From the NCBI RefSeq assembly GCF_026385525.1, contig NZ_JANIDY010000001.1, forward strand, positions 868,001 to 932,000: 64,000 nucleotides of DNA, written 5' to 3'. The position numbers and the translations under genes are program-made. Numbering within the stretch: the first letter of the stretch is position 1; every line of letters starts with the position of its first letter. Positions 39,665-49,113 of this stretch are shown piece by piece. The stretch comes from Bombella pluederhausensis (GTDB lineage: Bacteria > Pseudomonadota > Alphaproteobacteria > Acetobacterales > Acetobacteraceae). The notes beneath the pieces are model-generated. The model had not been told where the DNA came from. It did no database searches and worked only from the letters and a program-made list of their open reading frames with translations.

Positions 39665-41503
39665 CTACCCCTCTACATCCGAATGCGTTTCCGCGAAACC
39701 CCCTCTTGCCTGCAATCTCCACATTCCTGCGTAAATACCCGCTTTTTCCAGAAGTTCATGGTGCGTTCCCTCCTCCACGACCTGCCCGGCCTCCATTACA
39801 AGAATATGGTCCGCATGTTGAATAGTGGAAAGCCGATGAGCGATCGCAAGGGTCGTTCTGCCAGATGATAAAGTCATCAGCGCCTTCTGGATGTCCGCTT
39901 CCGTTCTGGTATCAAGGGCGCTACTGGCCTCATCCAAAACCAGCAGGCGGGGATTACGCAGGATCACACGGGCAATTGCCATCCGCTGCCTCTCCCCGCC
40001 TGAAAGACGCACACCCCGCTCCCCGACCAGCGTTTCCAGCCCATCCGGCAGGCGATCCAGAAAGCTCCCCAACTGGGCGAGCTCTGCCGCATGACGGATT
40101 TCTTCAGAACTAGCCCCTGTCCGTCCGTAAGCGATATTTTCGGCAATCGTGGCATTGAACAGCGATGTCTCCTGCGCCACCACGCCAATCTGTGCCCGAA
40201 GGTCTTCAAGAGACAAAGACGGCAAAGGAACACCCGCCATCAGAACATTGCCGTCCAAAGGGTCATAAAGGCGGCTCACAAGCTTTGCGAGAGTGGACTT
40301 ACCCGAACCACTGCGCCCCACGACAGCCAGCATCCTACCTGCCTCCAGCCGAAAATTAACATCCTTCAGGATCAGCCTCTCTGGCGTGTAGCCGAAAGAA
40401 ACATGCTTCATTTCCAGCATCACATCGCCTTCCTGAACCTCCGGCAGGGGTACAGGTGTGGCGGGAGACTGTATTTCCGGTTTCAGTGCCAGAAGCTCAA
40501 GATAAGCTTCCATATCGACCCGGGCATTCCGCCATCCAGCACCAACGTAATTCAGTGCCCCAACAGAGGCATAAACACTCCGCAGATAGGTGCCCATCAA
40601 CACGAACTGGGCAACACCGAGTCTATGCGCTGCAATATCGGCGATCGCCATCCCCAGTAAAGAAGCTGTTGCCAGCGCAATCAAACAATTCCGTACGGCC
40701 TGAGAACTTCCAATCAGCCATTGTAAATGCATTTCTGCCGTACCCAGCTCCTGCCACGCACGCTCCTGCCGTCTGCATTCATGGCTTTCATTACCGAAAG
40801 CACGGACAATATCAGCATTGAGAAGGCTATCCACCAAATGCCGATGGACATTACCATTAGCCTTATTACGAGCCCGCCGTGCCTGCATGCGCCAGCGTGT
40901 GAACAGGTAGGAAATCCCCCCATAAAGCACCATCGTCCCACAGAGCAGACCAAGATAGAGCCCATCAAACACACGCAGTACAACAAGAAAGGTCAGCCCT
41001 AACCCCAGCAGGTTCGGCAGAACATTGGAGAACACCATATCTACGATCGTACTGGCCGCATCGGCGCCACGGTCGATGATGCGGGTCAGTGCCCCCGTCT
41101 GTCGTCCCTGATGGAACCGAGCACTGAGGCGATGAATATGTTCCAACCCCAGAAGGCTGATCCGCTCCCGCAGCGACACCCGCACCGGCACCATGAGCAA
41201 ACTGCGGACCGGGCCAGCAATACCCCCCAGAACACGCAGGACCGTATATTGCGCCAGCAAAGCCATAATTGCCGCCATGATGACCTCATGACTGGAAACA
41301 TGCCCCACCATGCCACTGAACAACCATGGCGTTGCAACGGTAGCCAAACTCTCCAGCAGCAACAGCGCACAAGAAAGCCAGAAACGTATCGCCCATCCCC
41401 GTAGAGAGGGGGGACGGACCAACCGCCAGAATGCCCGTAGAGACAGACGCCTCACTTTTGTTGCTGCCATAAAAACCTGATAGAGAGTCCTGTGATGCTG
41501 CAT
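39665..41503 (-). CDS. ABC exporter, fused permease and ATPase (MsbA/NdvA-like)
   Basis: This 612-residue half-transporter has an N-terminal membrane domain of about six helices (residues 30-330). An ATPase domain follows with Walker [10 protein letters not shown] (about residue 390), signature [11 protein letters not shown] and Walker [13 protein letters not shown]. It would dimerise in the inner membrane. The family covers exporters of lipid A, cyclic glucans and peptides; the substrate cannot be told from the sequence. The start is uncertain: the frame opens at 41503 (MQHHR) or at ATG 41470 (MAATKVRR). It is not clearly in an operon; the Nudix gene is divergent. Confidence 0.85.
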   Translation of the reverse strand: MQHHRTLYQVFMAATKVRRLSLRAFWRLVRPPSLRGWAIRFWLSCALLLLESLATVATPWLFSGMVGHVSSHEVIMAAIMALLAQYTVLRVLGGIAGPVRSLLMVPVRVSLRERISLLGLEHIHRLSARFHQGRQTGALTRIIDRGADAASTIVDMVFSNVLPNLLGLGLTFLVVLRVFDGLYLGLLCGTMVLYGGISYLFTRWRMQARRARNKANGNVHRHLVDSLLNADIVRAFGNESHECRRQERAWQELGTAEMHLQWLIGSSQAVRNCLIALATASLLGMAIADIAAHRLGVAQFVLMGTYLRSVYASVGALNYVGAGWRNARVDMEAYLELLALKPEIQSPATPVPLPEVQEGDVMLEMKHVSFGYTPERLILKDVNFRLEAGRMLAVVGRSGSGKSTLAKLVSRLYDPLDGNVLMAGVPLPSLSLEDLRAQIGVVAQETSLFNATIAENIAYGRTGASSEEIRHAAELAQLGSFLDRLPDGLETLVGERGVRLSGGERQRMAIARVILRNPRLLVLDEASSALDTRTEADIQKALMTLSSGRTTLAIAHRLSTIQHADHILVMEAGQVVEEGTHHELLEKAGIYAGMWRLQARGGFAETHSDVEG

Positions 41504-41610
41504 CTGGCAGCCGCCAATGAAGCAGGTTCTTACACTGTCCGGCCCTGTCTGCCATCAGCCAACAGAGTCCTTTCCCTTACTCCCCGCCCGATAACCGTCT
41601 GAGAGAGATC

Positions 41611-42453
41611 ATGCTGTCCCCTGCCGCATCCCCTTTCCTCCGCCACATAGAACGCTGCAACAATGTCACTCTCCCGGCGGGGCGACTGCCCCTGCTCCAT
41701 AGGAACGACAGGATCGGCCTGATCGACCCAGCCTGTCTGGACTGGCTGACCAACCCCGCCATGGCCGGTCTGGTGAATGTCACGAATGAGGCCATCATTC
41801 TGCCAGAAGGTCAGAATCTCAGGGAGATCAGCAGCCTCCTTGTTCAGCAGGGGCATTGTGTTCCTTTTCGTGAATGGTTTGATGTCCGCTCTCCTGAAGG
41901 AGACATCATCGGGCAGATTGACCGTGCCCTGATCCCCATCTTCGGCGTAGAAGCATCTGGCGTGCACATGAACGGCCTTGTGAAGAAAGAGAGCGGTCTG
42001 CACCTGTGGGTTGCCCGCCGCAGCCCCCATAAACGGCTTGACCCCGGTAAGCTGGACCATCTCGTGGCGGGCGGCATGAGCAGCGGCCTTACCCCAGACG
42101 AAACCCTCGCCAAAGAAGCGGAAGAAGAAGCCGCCATTCCGGCCACGCTCATCCAGCAGGCCCACCATGCCAGCACGCTCCATTACGCCATGACCCGCCC
42201 GGAAGGACTCCGCCGGGACCGGCTATACTGCTATGACCTTGTGCTGCCAGACAGTTTTGTTCCTCGTGCCAATGATGGCGAGGTGGAGTCTTTCCGCCTT
42301 ACACCTATTGATGAGGTTTTCGAACGTGTTCGGGATAGTGATGATTTCAAATTTAACGTTAATCTTGTCCTGACAGACCTTTTCCTTCGCCTTGGGATGT
42401 TCGATAAGCAGGATGCTCTGGTTCTGGCAGACATTTTACATGCAAAAGGCTGA
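41611..42453 (+). CDS. NUDIX hydrolase with DUF4743 N-terminal domain
   Basis: This 280-residue protein has an N-terminal DUF4743-type domain (about residues 1-110) and a NUDIX domain with a helix reading GLTPDETLAKEAEEEA (about residues 158-173). The box keeps the core glutamates (KExxEE) that bind metal, while its first conserved acidic position is Leu. This arrangement is known from the thiamine-pyrophosphate-related Tnr3-like family, whose members hydrolyse nucleoside-diphosphate-linked or oxidised thiamine compounds. The substrate here is not determined. It is followed by the AI-2E-type permease gene 59 bases later. Confidence 0.82.
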   Translation: MLSPAASPFLRHIERCNNVTLPAGRLPLLHRNDRIGLIDPACLDWLTNPAMAGLVNVTNEAIILPEGQNLREISSLLVQQGHCVPFREWFDVRSPEGDIIGQIDRALIPIFGVEASGVHMNGLVKKESGLHLWVARRSPHKRLDPGKLDHLVAGGMSSGLTPDETLAKEAEEEAAIPATLIQQAHHASTLHYAMTRPEGLRRDRLYCYDLVLPDSFVPRANDGEVESFRLTPIDEVFERVRDSDDFKFNVNLVLTDLFLRLGMFDKQDALVLADILHAKG

Positions 42454-42512
42454 GAAAAAGCCGTTGCCTGACTGTCCCACCGGATTGGGGCCTCTATTTT
42501 TATTCTGGCTGG

Positions 42513-43646
42513 ATGACTGAGATACCACGCAACATGACTGACACCACGCACAGGGAGCCACAGCTCAAACTGCCTCCCCCTTCCAAAACCTTGCAGAAGC
42601 GTGCCCGTGGCTTTCTGGCCCTGTTCTTCGTGCTGGCTGCGCTCTGGACACTCAGAAGCATGCTTCCGGCCCTGCTCTGGGGTGGCATCTTCGCCATCGC
42701 GCTCTGGCCTCTCTACAAACGGTCAGAAAAGAGCCTTGGCCGGTCCATCCTGCTGCCAATCCTCTTTACAGGGGTGCTTGCACTCATCTTTCTCGTGCCT
42801 GTCTCCTTCATCAGTATTAAAACGGCCGATGAAATCCGGGGGGCCCTACTCTGGATCGACCGTATCCGCCATGAAGGGATTCCAACACCGACATGGCTGG
42901 ACCGCCTACCCGTGGCTGCTGGACAGACCAAGGCGCTATGGTCGCAGTATCTTGGCAATCCTGATGCTCTGAATGAGCTGTTCCACTCCATGAATGTGGG
43001 TCATGGCGTTGCTGTGGGGAAACAGTTCGGCTCCGAGGTGCTGCATAGAGGCATCTTGTTCGGCTTCTCCATGCTGACCCTGTTCTTCCTGCTCAAGGAT
43101 GGCGATATTATCATCCGGAAATGCTCGATCGCCTCACAGCGGCTCTTTGGCCCGCAAGGGGAAAGTCTGGCACGGCAGATCATTTCCTCCATCCATGGCA
43201 CGGTGTCCGGCCTCGTACTGGTCGGACTTGGTGAAGGGGCCATCATGGGCATCTGCTACATCGTAGCCGGTGCGCCTCAGCCTCTGATCTTCGGACTGGC
43301 CACCGCTATTGCAGCAATGGTCCCCCTATTGGGCTGGATTGCCGTCTCAGGCGTTTGCCTGCTTATCGCCTTCAAGGGGACTGTCGTCACCGCTGCCATC
43401 GTATGGCTGATTGGTGCCGTTGTGCTCTTTGTCGCTGATCACTTCATCCGTCCTGTCCTGATTGGTGGCAGCACGAAGGTACCGTTCCTCTGGGTCCTGC
43501 TTGGTATTCTCGGTGGTGCGGAAACATGGCAGTTGATGGGGCTGTTCATCGGGCCGGCCATCATGGCAGCGCTTCATCTGCTCTGGACACTCTGGACCAG
43601 CAGCAAAGGCTCCGGACCGAGCATCATACGCCATAAAAAGAGGTGA
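42513..43646 (+). CDS. AI-2E family transporter (DUF20 permease)
   Basis: This 377-residue integral membrane protein has about eight hydrophobic segments and the AI-2E/UPF0118 pattern, notably the C-terminal helices PLLGWIAVSG and VADHFIRPVLIGGSTKVPFLWVLLGILGG. Members export AI-2, ions or act as Na+/H+ antiporters; the specificity is not predictable here. Two in-frame ATGs, 42513 and 42534, are possible starts. The basic C-terminus ends in RHKKR. Confidence 0.86.
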   Translation: MTEIPRNMTDTTHREPQLKLPPPSKTLQKRARGFLALFFVLAALWTLRSMLPALLWGGIFAIALWPLYKRSEKSLGRSILLPILFTGVLALIFLVPVSFISIKTADEIRGALLWIDRIRHEGIPTPTWLDRLPVAAGQTKALWSQYLGNPDALNELFHSMNVGHGVAVGKQFGSEVLHRGILFGFSMLTLFFLLKDGDIIIRKCSIASQRLFGPQGESLARQIISSIHGTVSGLVLVGLGEGAIMGICYIVAGAPQPLIFGLATAIAAMVPLLGWIAVSGVCLLIAFKGTVVTAAIVWLIGAVVLFVADHFIRPVLIGGSTKVPFLWVLLGILGGAETWQLMGLFIGPAIMAALHLLWTLWTSSKGSGPSIIRHKKR

Positions 43647-43659
43647 GAACCGCAGGAGA

Positions 43660-43736
43660 TGGTCGGGCAGGCGGGATTCGAACCCACGACCCCCAGTCCC
43701 CCAGACTGATGCGCTACCAGACTGCGCTACTGCCCG
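43660..43736 (-). tRNA. tRNA-Pro (anticodon GGG)
   Basis: The minus strand reads CGGGCAGTAGCGCAGTC, has an anticodon loop TGGGGGA, a T arm GTGGGTTCGAATCCCGC and an acceptor 3' strand CTGCCCG followed by A and an encoded CCA. The 77-base length is standard. Confidence 0.95.
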
Positions 43737-43762
43737 TCGTCCTGCGGTGAGGAAGCTCTAGC

Positions 43763-43804
43763 AGCCCCGGACCATTCCTGCAATGGACCGGGGCCTTTTT
43801 TTTA
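43763..43804 (+). terminator. Rho-independent terminator, plus strand
   Basis: GCCCCGG-A-CCATT and AATGG-A-CCGGGGC pair with one A/A mismatch around a five-base loop and are followed by eight T. It should end the AI-2E permease transcript, after it has read through the antisense side of tRNA-Pro. Confidence 0.8.
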
Positions 43805-43812
43805 ATGTTTTT

Positions 43813-46059
43813 TCAGTCAGTAATAATTTTTTTCATCTGGGATAGCTCACCAAGAAGCGCATGAAGCACATCATCAAGCTGTTTCTTTCGCTTCATCTGA
43901 AGGCGATGCTGCTCATCCTGAGCCTCCAGCGTATTCCGCAGGGCTGTCCCTTCTTCCTCAAGAAGGCCGATCCGTTCAAGCGCCTGTGCATGACGCTTCC
44001 TTTCATCCACGAACCCGACCTGCTCCTGCTTCATTGTGCCATTTTCGGCTTCCAGAGCCTGTACCTTGCCAGAAAGCAGGTCACGCTCCTTCTGCACTGC
44101 CTCCCCTTCCTTGAGAGAGCGCTTCAAACGCACATTCTCATCCTCAAGAGACTGCATAATCAGCACAGACTGTTCCAGCTTACGTACAATCTCCTGCCGT
44201 TCCGTACCGGCAGTTTCCAGCTTGTCCTCCAACTCCTGACGGCGTGTCTCAGTTGCATCATGTTGCGACACGAGCTCTTTCTGTTTCTTCTCCTGCTCGG
44301 CAACTGTCGCCTGAAGCGTTGCCAATGTTTCCTGACGAGATTCAGCTTCTTTCTGCCATTTCTGAACCTCTGCCGTCAGGTGCTCCACCGTTTCTTCAAG
44401 AGTCTTATGCTGTTCTGTCTGCTCACGGTTACGGGCCTCATTCAGCTCACGCTGTTTCTGAGCGTCCTCACGCAGTTCCTTATTGGCCACTTCCAGATCA
44501 TGACACCGCTTCGCTTCCGCCTGGGCAGCCTCCAGCTCTTTGCGTAGCGGCTGCATCTGAGCGTTTTCACTCTCAAGAGTCGCTACTTTTTTCCGTAGAG
44601 CTTCAAGCTGGACCTTCTGAGCTTCAATAACCTGATGCTGTTCCTTTGTTTCAGCCATCAGCTTTTTTACAGTTCCCTGAAGCTCGTGATAACGCTCCTC
44701 CTGCTCCCGGCTCCGCTCCACTTCGGCTTCACGCAATTTGCGCCCGGTTTCACGCAGTTCCTTGTTTTCGGCCTCCAGAGCACGGCATCGTCCAGCCTCT
44801 GCCTGTACGACTTCCAGCTCCTCCCGAAGCGCCTGAATCTGCCCATGTTCAGCCTGCATAGTGGCCAACTTTGCCCGCAGAACCTCAAGCTGCGCCTGCC
44901 GCTCTTTGCGAAGCTCAGCTTCACGATGCTGGTCTTTCAATTCGGCAGACAAGCGTTCAATCGTCTTCTGCAAAGCCTGATCGTGCTCGGCCTGCTGACG
45001 CTGCCGTACAGCCTCTGCTTCACGCTGCTTCTGAGCAGCCTCACGCAGCTCCCGGTTTGTGGCCTCCAGAGCACGACACCGCCCGGCTTCCGCCTGAGCA
45101 GCCTCCAGCTCCTTACGCAGGGCCGCAACCTGCTGTTCCTGCTGGGAAGACGCTGCTTGACGCTGTTCTTCCAACTCGGCCGTCAGGCGCTCAACAGTTT
45201 TCTGCAATGCCTGATTATGCTCGGCTTGCTGGCGCTCTCGAGCAGCCTCGGCTTCACGCTGCTTCTGCGCAGCCTCACGCAGCTCCCGGTTCGTGGCCTC
45301 CAGAGCACGGCACTGTTCAGCTTCCAACTGGACAGTCTCAAGCTCCTGACGCAGGGACTGAATCTGCCCGTGCTCGGCCTGCATAGTGGCCAGCTTTGCC
45401 CGCAATGCCTCAAGTTGAGCCTGCTTTTCCTGCTGAGAAGCAGCTTCCTGACGCTGTTCTTTCAGCTCAGCCGTAAGATGCTCAATAGAGTCCTGAAGGG
45501 TAAGATTCTGCTCCTCCAGCTCCTGCACATAGGCGGCCTGCCCTTCTTTTGGAGCAGAAGCTGAACGTGCAGCCTCCAAAGCTTCCTTGAGGGACGCATT
45601 TTCATCTTCCAGAGTCTTGAGGGACACAGCGATGCGCCCGAACTCCTCCAGACGTTCATTGAGGCGTGCATTATCCTGCTGAAGCTTTGCCAGAGCTTCA
45701 GACGAAACAGCCCCCTCCGTCCCAGACGGAGCCGCCGCAGGTGCGTCTCTGGCTATGCTCTGCTCTGGCTGAGCTGCGGGTGTTCCCTCCGCTGCGATGA
45801 GTCCCTCACGCCTGAGCAAAGGAACGATCTCATGGCTTTTGGCCCCCTCCTGATACAGCAGTCGGGCGATGTTCCGCACGATAGCAACGGCCTGCTCATC
45901 GTAATAGCTCTGCCCATCCTCACGCTGCTCCGTCCTGAAAACGGGATAAAGACTCTCCCACGACCGCAGACGGTACAAAGGAAGCCCCAGCTCCTCGGCG
46001 ACACTGACTGCCGGACGCATGCCGCCCTGATGAAGCTGACGTGATTCTTCTGATGTCAT
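43813..46059 (-). CDS. MerR-like DNA-binding head fused to a long repetitive coiled coil
   Basis: This 748-residue protein has an N-terminal MerR-type domain (about residues 14-85): VAEELGLPLYRLRSWES followed by GQSYYDEQAVAIVRNIARLLYQEG, typical of the short MerR protein that usually follows ihfA. An Ala/Pro-rich linker (about residues 90-115) leads into about 600 residues of heptad coiled coil. Residues 193-545 are tandem repeats. Each repeat carries one Cys (250, 328, 425, 519), and these are the only cysteines. There is no signal peptide or membrane segment, so it is probably cytoplasmic and oligomeric. The ATG overlaps the ihfA stop (ATGA), implying coupled translation with a DNA-bending partner. 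Known MerR relatives in this slot are far shorter. Function unknown. Confidence 0.88.
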   Translation of the reverse strand: MTSEESRQLHQGGMRPAVSVAEELGLPLYRLRSWESLYPVFRTEQREDGQSYYDEQAVAIVRNIARLLYQEGAKSHEIVPLLRREGLIAAEGTPAAQPEQSIARDAPAAAPSGTEGAVSSEALAKLQQDNARLNERLEEFGRIAVSLKTLEDENASLKEALEAARSASAPKEGQAAYVQELEEQNLTLQDSIEHLTAELKEQRQEAASQQEKQAQLEALRAKLATMQAEHGQIQSLRQELETVQLEAEQCRALEATNRELREAAQKQREAEAARERQQAEHNQALQKTVERLTAELEEQRQAASSQQEQQVAALRKELEAAQAEAGRCRALEATNRELREAAQKQREAEAVRQRQQAEHDQALQKTIERLSAELKDQHREAELRKERQAQLEVLRAKLATMQAEHGQIQALREELEVVQAEAGRCRALEAENKELRETGRKLREAEVERSREQEERYHELQGTVKKLMAETKEQHQVIEAQKVQLEALRKKVATLESENAQMQPLRKELEAAQAEAKRCHDLEVANKELREDAQKQRELNEARNREQTEQHKTLEETVEHLTAEVQKWQKEAESRQETLATLQATVAEQEKKQKELVSQHDATETRRQELEDKLETAGTERQEIVRKLEQSVLIMQSLEDENVRLKRSLKEGEAVQKERDLLSGKVQALEAENGTMKQEQVGFVDERKRHAQALERIGLLEEEGTALRNTLEAQDEQHRLQMKRKKQLDDVLHALLGELSQMKKIITD
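44425..45483 (-). repeat. Tandem repeats of about 78-97 codons inside the coiled-coil gene
   Basis: Units begin at the Cys codons near 45312, 45078, 44787 and 44505 (spacings 78, 97 and 94 codons). A half unit precedes the first. The conserved core reads CRALEATNRELREAAQKQRE and later LRAKLATMQAEHGQIQ; the second unit lacks the latter segment. Similarity is visible at DNA level, so the copies arose by duplication, not only by heptad bias. Confidence 0.85.
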
Positions 46060-46367
46060 GAGCGGGCACCCTGCGTCCGTAATTTACCATTGACATTTTC
46101 CCGCAAGAGGCGGGATGGACGGAAAAATGGCACACGCCGGGCTGAAATGACGGCCTCCTGCCCTGTCAGCGGGTTTCGTCCCAGCCGGGTTGCCTTGTCC
46201 CGTACAGCAAATGTCCCAAACCCACTGATCTTCAGAGACTCGCCCTGCTCAAGAGTCTGGACAAACAGCTCAAACATCTCTTCCAGAAACAGGATAGCCT
46301 GTTGCCGGGAAAAGCCATGCTCCTCCTGAAGGAGCTCTACCAAATCAGCGCGTGCAATCGTCTCCAT
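46056..46367 (-). CDS. ihfA: Integration host factor subunit alpha
   Basis: This 103-residue HU/IHF-fold protein binds specific DNA sites and bends them as a heterodimer with IHF-beta (a candidate at 56022). Anchors are METIARADLVELLQEE, ISGFGTFAVRDKATRLGRNP and ARRVPFFRPS. ATG 46367 gives standard length. Its stop overlaps the start of the MerR coiled-coil gene; fabH lies 103 bases upstream. Confidence 0.95.
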   Translation of the reverse strand: METIARADLVELLQEEHGFSRQQAILFLEEMFELFVQTLEQGESLKISGFGTFAVRDKATRLGRNPLTGQEAVISARRVPFFRPSRLLRENVNGKLRTQGARS

Positions 46368-46469
46368 AATAACAAGACGTATCACGAGCCATCTGATTAG
46401 CACACTGAAAAAAACAAAAACTCTGAGCAATAACGGAAGGGAAGCCTCTAAAAGCCTTTCCGCCACCTT

Positions 46470-47465
46470 TTACATACGGATGAGAGCTGAACCCCATGTG
46501 AGTCCGCCGCCCAGAGCTTCCATAAGGACAAGCTCGCCCTTTTTAATCCGCCCATCCCGAACAGCTTCATCCAGCGCCAGCGGAATAGATGCTGCGGAGG
46601 TATTGGCATGACGATCCACCGTCACCACAACCCGGTCGGACGGCAGGGACAGTTTCTTGGCCATACCGTCAATGATACGCAGATTCGCCTGATGCGGCAC
46701 CATCCACTGAATGTCCGTGCCCTGCAATCCGTTCGCTTCCAACGCTTCATCAACAGCAGCAGCCAGATTAACCACAGCATGACGGAACACTTCCCGCCCA
46801 TGCATTTTCAGTGCCACCTTACCGGAAGCACAACCGACAGCCCCATCCACATAAAGCAGATCACCAAGACGGCCATCGGCATGAAGATGCGTAGAAAGGA
46901 TGCCTTCCCCAGCCTTAGCGCCACCTTCCAACAGAACAGCCCCGGCACCATCCCCAAACAGAACACAAGTAGAACGGTCTTCCCAGTCCAAAAGACGGGA
47001 AAACACCTCAACACCAACCACAAGGATACGCCCGGCCTGACCAGAACGGATCATCGAATCAGCAACAGTCAGCGCATAAACAAAACCGGAACAGGCAGCG
47101 CTGACGTCAAAACCAAAGCCCCGCTTCATGCCCAGTGCTGCCTGTACACGCACGGCAACGGACGGGAAAACCTGATCTGGCGTTGACGTCGCTACAATGA
47201 CAGCATCGACCTCGTCAGCCGTTCTACCTGAATAATCCAGAGCACGCTGTGCTGCCGCATGAGCAAGGGATACGGCCGTCTCGTCACCAGACACGATATG
47301 ACGCTGGCAGATGCCGGTACGGCTCCGAATCCAGTCATCAGATGTATCGAGGTTGAACTCGGCAGCAAGCTCATCATTGCTGAAAGCACGCTTCGGGAGA
47401 GCTCCGCCAACACCCGTCAGGCGGGTCCCTCCTACGCTGTGCTGAACTGCTTGATCCTGCGCCAT
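46470..47465 (-). CDS. fabH: Beta-ketoacyl-ACP synthase III
   Basis: This 331-residue enzyme condenses acetyl-CoA with malonyl-ACP to start fatty-acid synthesis. The catalytic Cys is in SAACSGFVYAL (about residue 120), His in VPHQANLRI (about residue 257) and Asn in RHANTSAAS (about residue 287). It lies eight bases after plsX, the usual plsX-fabH pair. Confidence 0.97.
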   Translation of the reverse strand: MAQDQAVQHSVGGTRLTGVGGALPKRAFSNDELAAEFNLDTSDDWIRSRTGICQRHIVSGDETAVSLAHAAAQRALDYSGRTADEVDAVIVATSTPDQVFPSVAVRVQAALGMKRGFGFDVSAACSGFVYALTVADSMIRSGQAGRILVVGVEVFSRLLDWEDRSTCVLFGDGAGAVLLEGGAKAGEGILSTHLHADGRLGDLLYVDGAVGCASGKVALKMHGREVFRHAVVNLAAAVDEALEANGLQGTDIQWMVPHQANLRIIDGMAKKLSLPSDRVVVTVDRHANTSAASIPLALDEAVRDGRIKKGELVLMEALGGGLTWGSALIRM

Positions 47466-47473
47466 GAGCGACC

Positions 47474-48577
47474 TTACTCCTGCTCTTTGCTTTCTACGGG
47501 CTGCCCCAGCATCCCCAACTGCTCCAGCCGATGGCGAATCTTGTCATTCAGATTATTTTCCACGGCATCAATGGCCACATCCACCGCCGAGGCGAACCCT
47601 TCAGCATCAGCGCCACCATGGGACTTCACGACAATACCATTCAGTCCGACAAAAAGCGCACCATTGTAACGGCTGGGATCAATCCATTCTCTCATACGCC
47701 GCAAACCGGGACGAACCAGAAGATAACCAAGCTTCGTCAGCCAGTTGGTTCTGAAGACATGGCCCAGCAGCCCGAATGCCAGTTTCAGAGCCCCTTCACC
47801 TGTCTTCAGGGCAACATTGCCGGTAAAACCATCCGTAACCACAACATCCGTCACACCGGCAGTGATGTCGTGCCCTTCCACAAAACCGTGGAAACGGTCA
47901 GCCAGAACACTATCCCGTAGCCGTTCGGCAGCCTGCTTCAGTCGCTCATCGCCTTTCAGCTCCTCAGAGCCAACATTAAGCAGACCGATGCTCGGTGCCT
48001 TGAGGGACAGCGCTGCCTGAGCAAAAGCCTCCCCCATAATGGCAAACTCGACCAGATTACGGGCATCACAAACGATATTGGCACCGAGGTCCAACATAAC
48101 CACATCGCCACGAGCCGAAGGCTGCACAGCGGCCATAGCCGGGCGTGAAATACCCGGAAGGGCTTTGACGATGATTTTGGCCAGCGCCAGCATGGCACCA
48201 CTATTGCCAGCAGAGACGACACCGCGTGCCTCACCAGAGGCAACGGCCTCCATAGCGACACGCATGGACGAGCCACGCAGGCGCAAGGCGGCTGTAGGCT
48301 TCATTTCCATAGGGATGCTTTCCGGCGCATGGCGCACGGTACAGATAGCTGCCAGCTTGGGATGGGTCCTGAGTGCGGCATTCAGGACCGTTTCATCACC
48401 AATGAGAAGAACCCGGATATCGGGGTGACGGATAGCCGTCATCTCCAACCCGGCGAGAACGATCTCAGGGGCTTTATCTCCCCCCATGGCATCAACGGCT
48501 AGGGTAAAAGGAACCGAAGACTGTGCAGCCTGTCTGCTGCCCTCACCCTCAGCTCTAACGCCAGACGCCTCCGTCAT
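47474..48577 (-). CDS. plsX: Phosphate acyltransferase PlsX
   Basis: This protein of about 367 residues makes acyl-phosphate from acyl-ACP for phosphatidic acid synthesis. It shows VDAMGGDKAPEIVLAGLEM near the N-terminus, GVVSAGNSGAMLALAKIIV and ALPGISRPAMAA, all typical of PlsX. ATG 48577 (MTEASGV) gives a slight N-terminal extension before the conserved domain. Gene order rpmF-plsX-fabH links lipid synthesis with the ribosome. Confidence 0.95.
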   Translation of the reverse strand: MTEASGVRAEGEGSRQAAQSSVPFTLAVDAMGGDKAPEIVLAGLEMTAIRHPDIRVLLIGDETVLNAALRTHPKLAAICTVRHAPESIPMEMKPTAALRLRGSSMRVAMEAVASGEARGVVSAGNSGAMLALAKIIVKALPGISRPAMAAVQPSARGDVVMLDLGANIVCDARNLVEFAIMGEAFAQAALSLKAPSIGLLNVGSEELKGDERLKQAAERLRDSVLADRFHGFVEGHDITAGVTDVVVTDGFTGNVALKTGEGALKLAFGLLGHVFRTNWLTKLGYLLVRPGLRRMREWIDPSRYNGALFVGLNGIVVKSHGGADAEGFASAVDVAIDAVENNLNDKIRHRLEQLGMLGQPVESKEQE

Positions 48578-48688
48578 GAGTGCAGCTCCCTGAAGATTCC
48601 CTGTTTTCCTGCCTATGCAGGCTTCACGCACATAGTGCCCCGGACTGAGGAATAGCCCGGGGCGTCATCCATTCGCAGGATGAAAAAA

Positions 48689-48895
48689 TCAGGCGCGGAC
48701 GGCTGTCTTCAGCGCGCGGCCCTCAGCACTGACAACCTCACGGCCATCATAATGCCCGCAATGGCTGCACACATGGTGCGGACGCTTCATCTCACCGCAA
48801 TTAGCGCATTCTGCATGAGCCTCGATGCGAAGCGCATGGTGGCTGCGGCGCATGCCACGACGGGACGGTGTAGTCTTTCTCTTAGGAACGGCCAT
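48689..48895 (-). CDS. rpmF: 50S ribosomal protein L32
   Basis: This 68-residue ribosomal protein begins [20 protein letters not shown] and has a zinc-ribbon C-x2-C pair in CANCGE and CSHCGH. It heads the plsX-fabH group. Confidence 0.96.
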   Translation of the reverse strand: MAVPKRKTTPSRRGMRRSHHALRIEAHAECANCGEMKRPHHVCSHCGHYDGREVVSAEGRALKTAVRA

Positions 48896-49019
48896 GGGTA
48901 TCTGCCTCTCACTGGGTTGTGTATCCGGCTTCTGCTACCGCACAGCGCGGCCTCAAGCCAGAGAAATCTCATAATTCTCACCACCGCCATAAGCCACGGT
49001 GCTCAGGCGTGGGGCTCTA

Positions 49020-49040
49020 GCAGAGAGATCGCCTCTCTGC
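49020..49040. other. Perfect 8-bp hairpin between rpmF and yceD
   Basis: GCAGAGAG and CTCTCTGC flank a five-base loop. There is no U-tract. It lies in the 218-base gap between yceD and rpmF on the minus strand, where I otherwise see only an AT-poor leader. It may be an mRNA structural element. Confidence 0.4.
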
Positions 49041-49113
49041 AAGCCATCAATGCCATCACGGCATCATTCATTGCAGTAGAACTTACCAGTACTGCATGAA
49101 AATTACCACTCCC

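Noticed and set aside
44425-45483. Tandem repeats considered as a CRISPR or VNTR array
   Set aside because: They lie in frame in a coding sequence, have long coding units and no spacer structure.
44635-45564. 309-codon plus-strand frame inside the coiled-coil gene
   Set aside because: Its Leu/Phe-rich repetitive sequence is the complement of the coiled-coil repeats, not an independent membrane protein.
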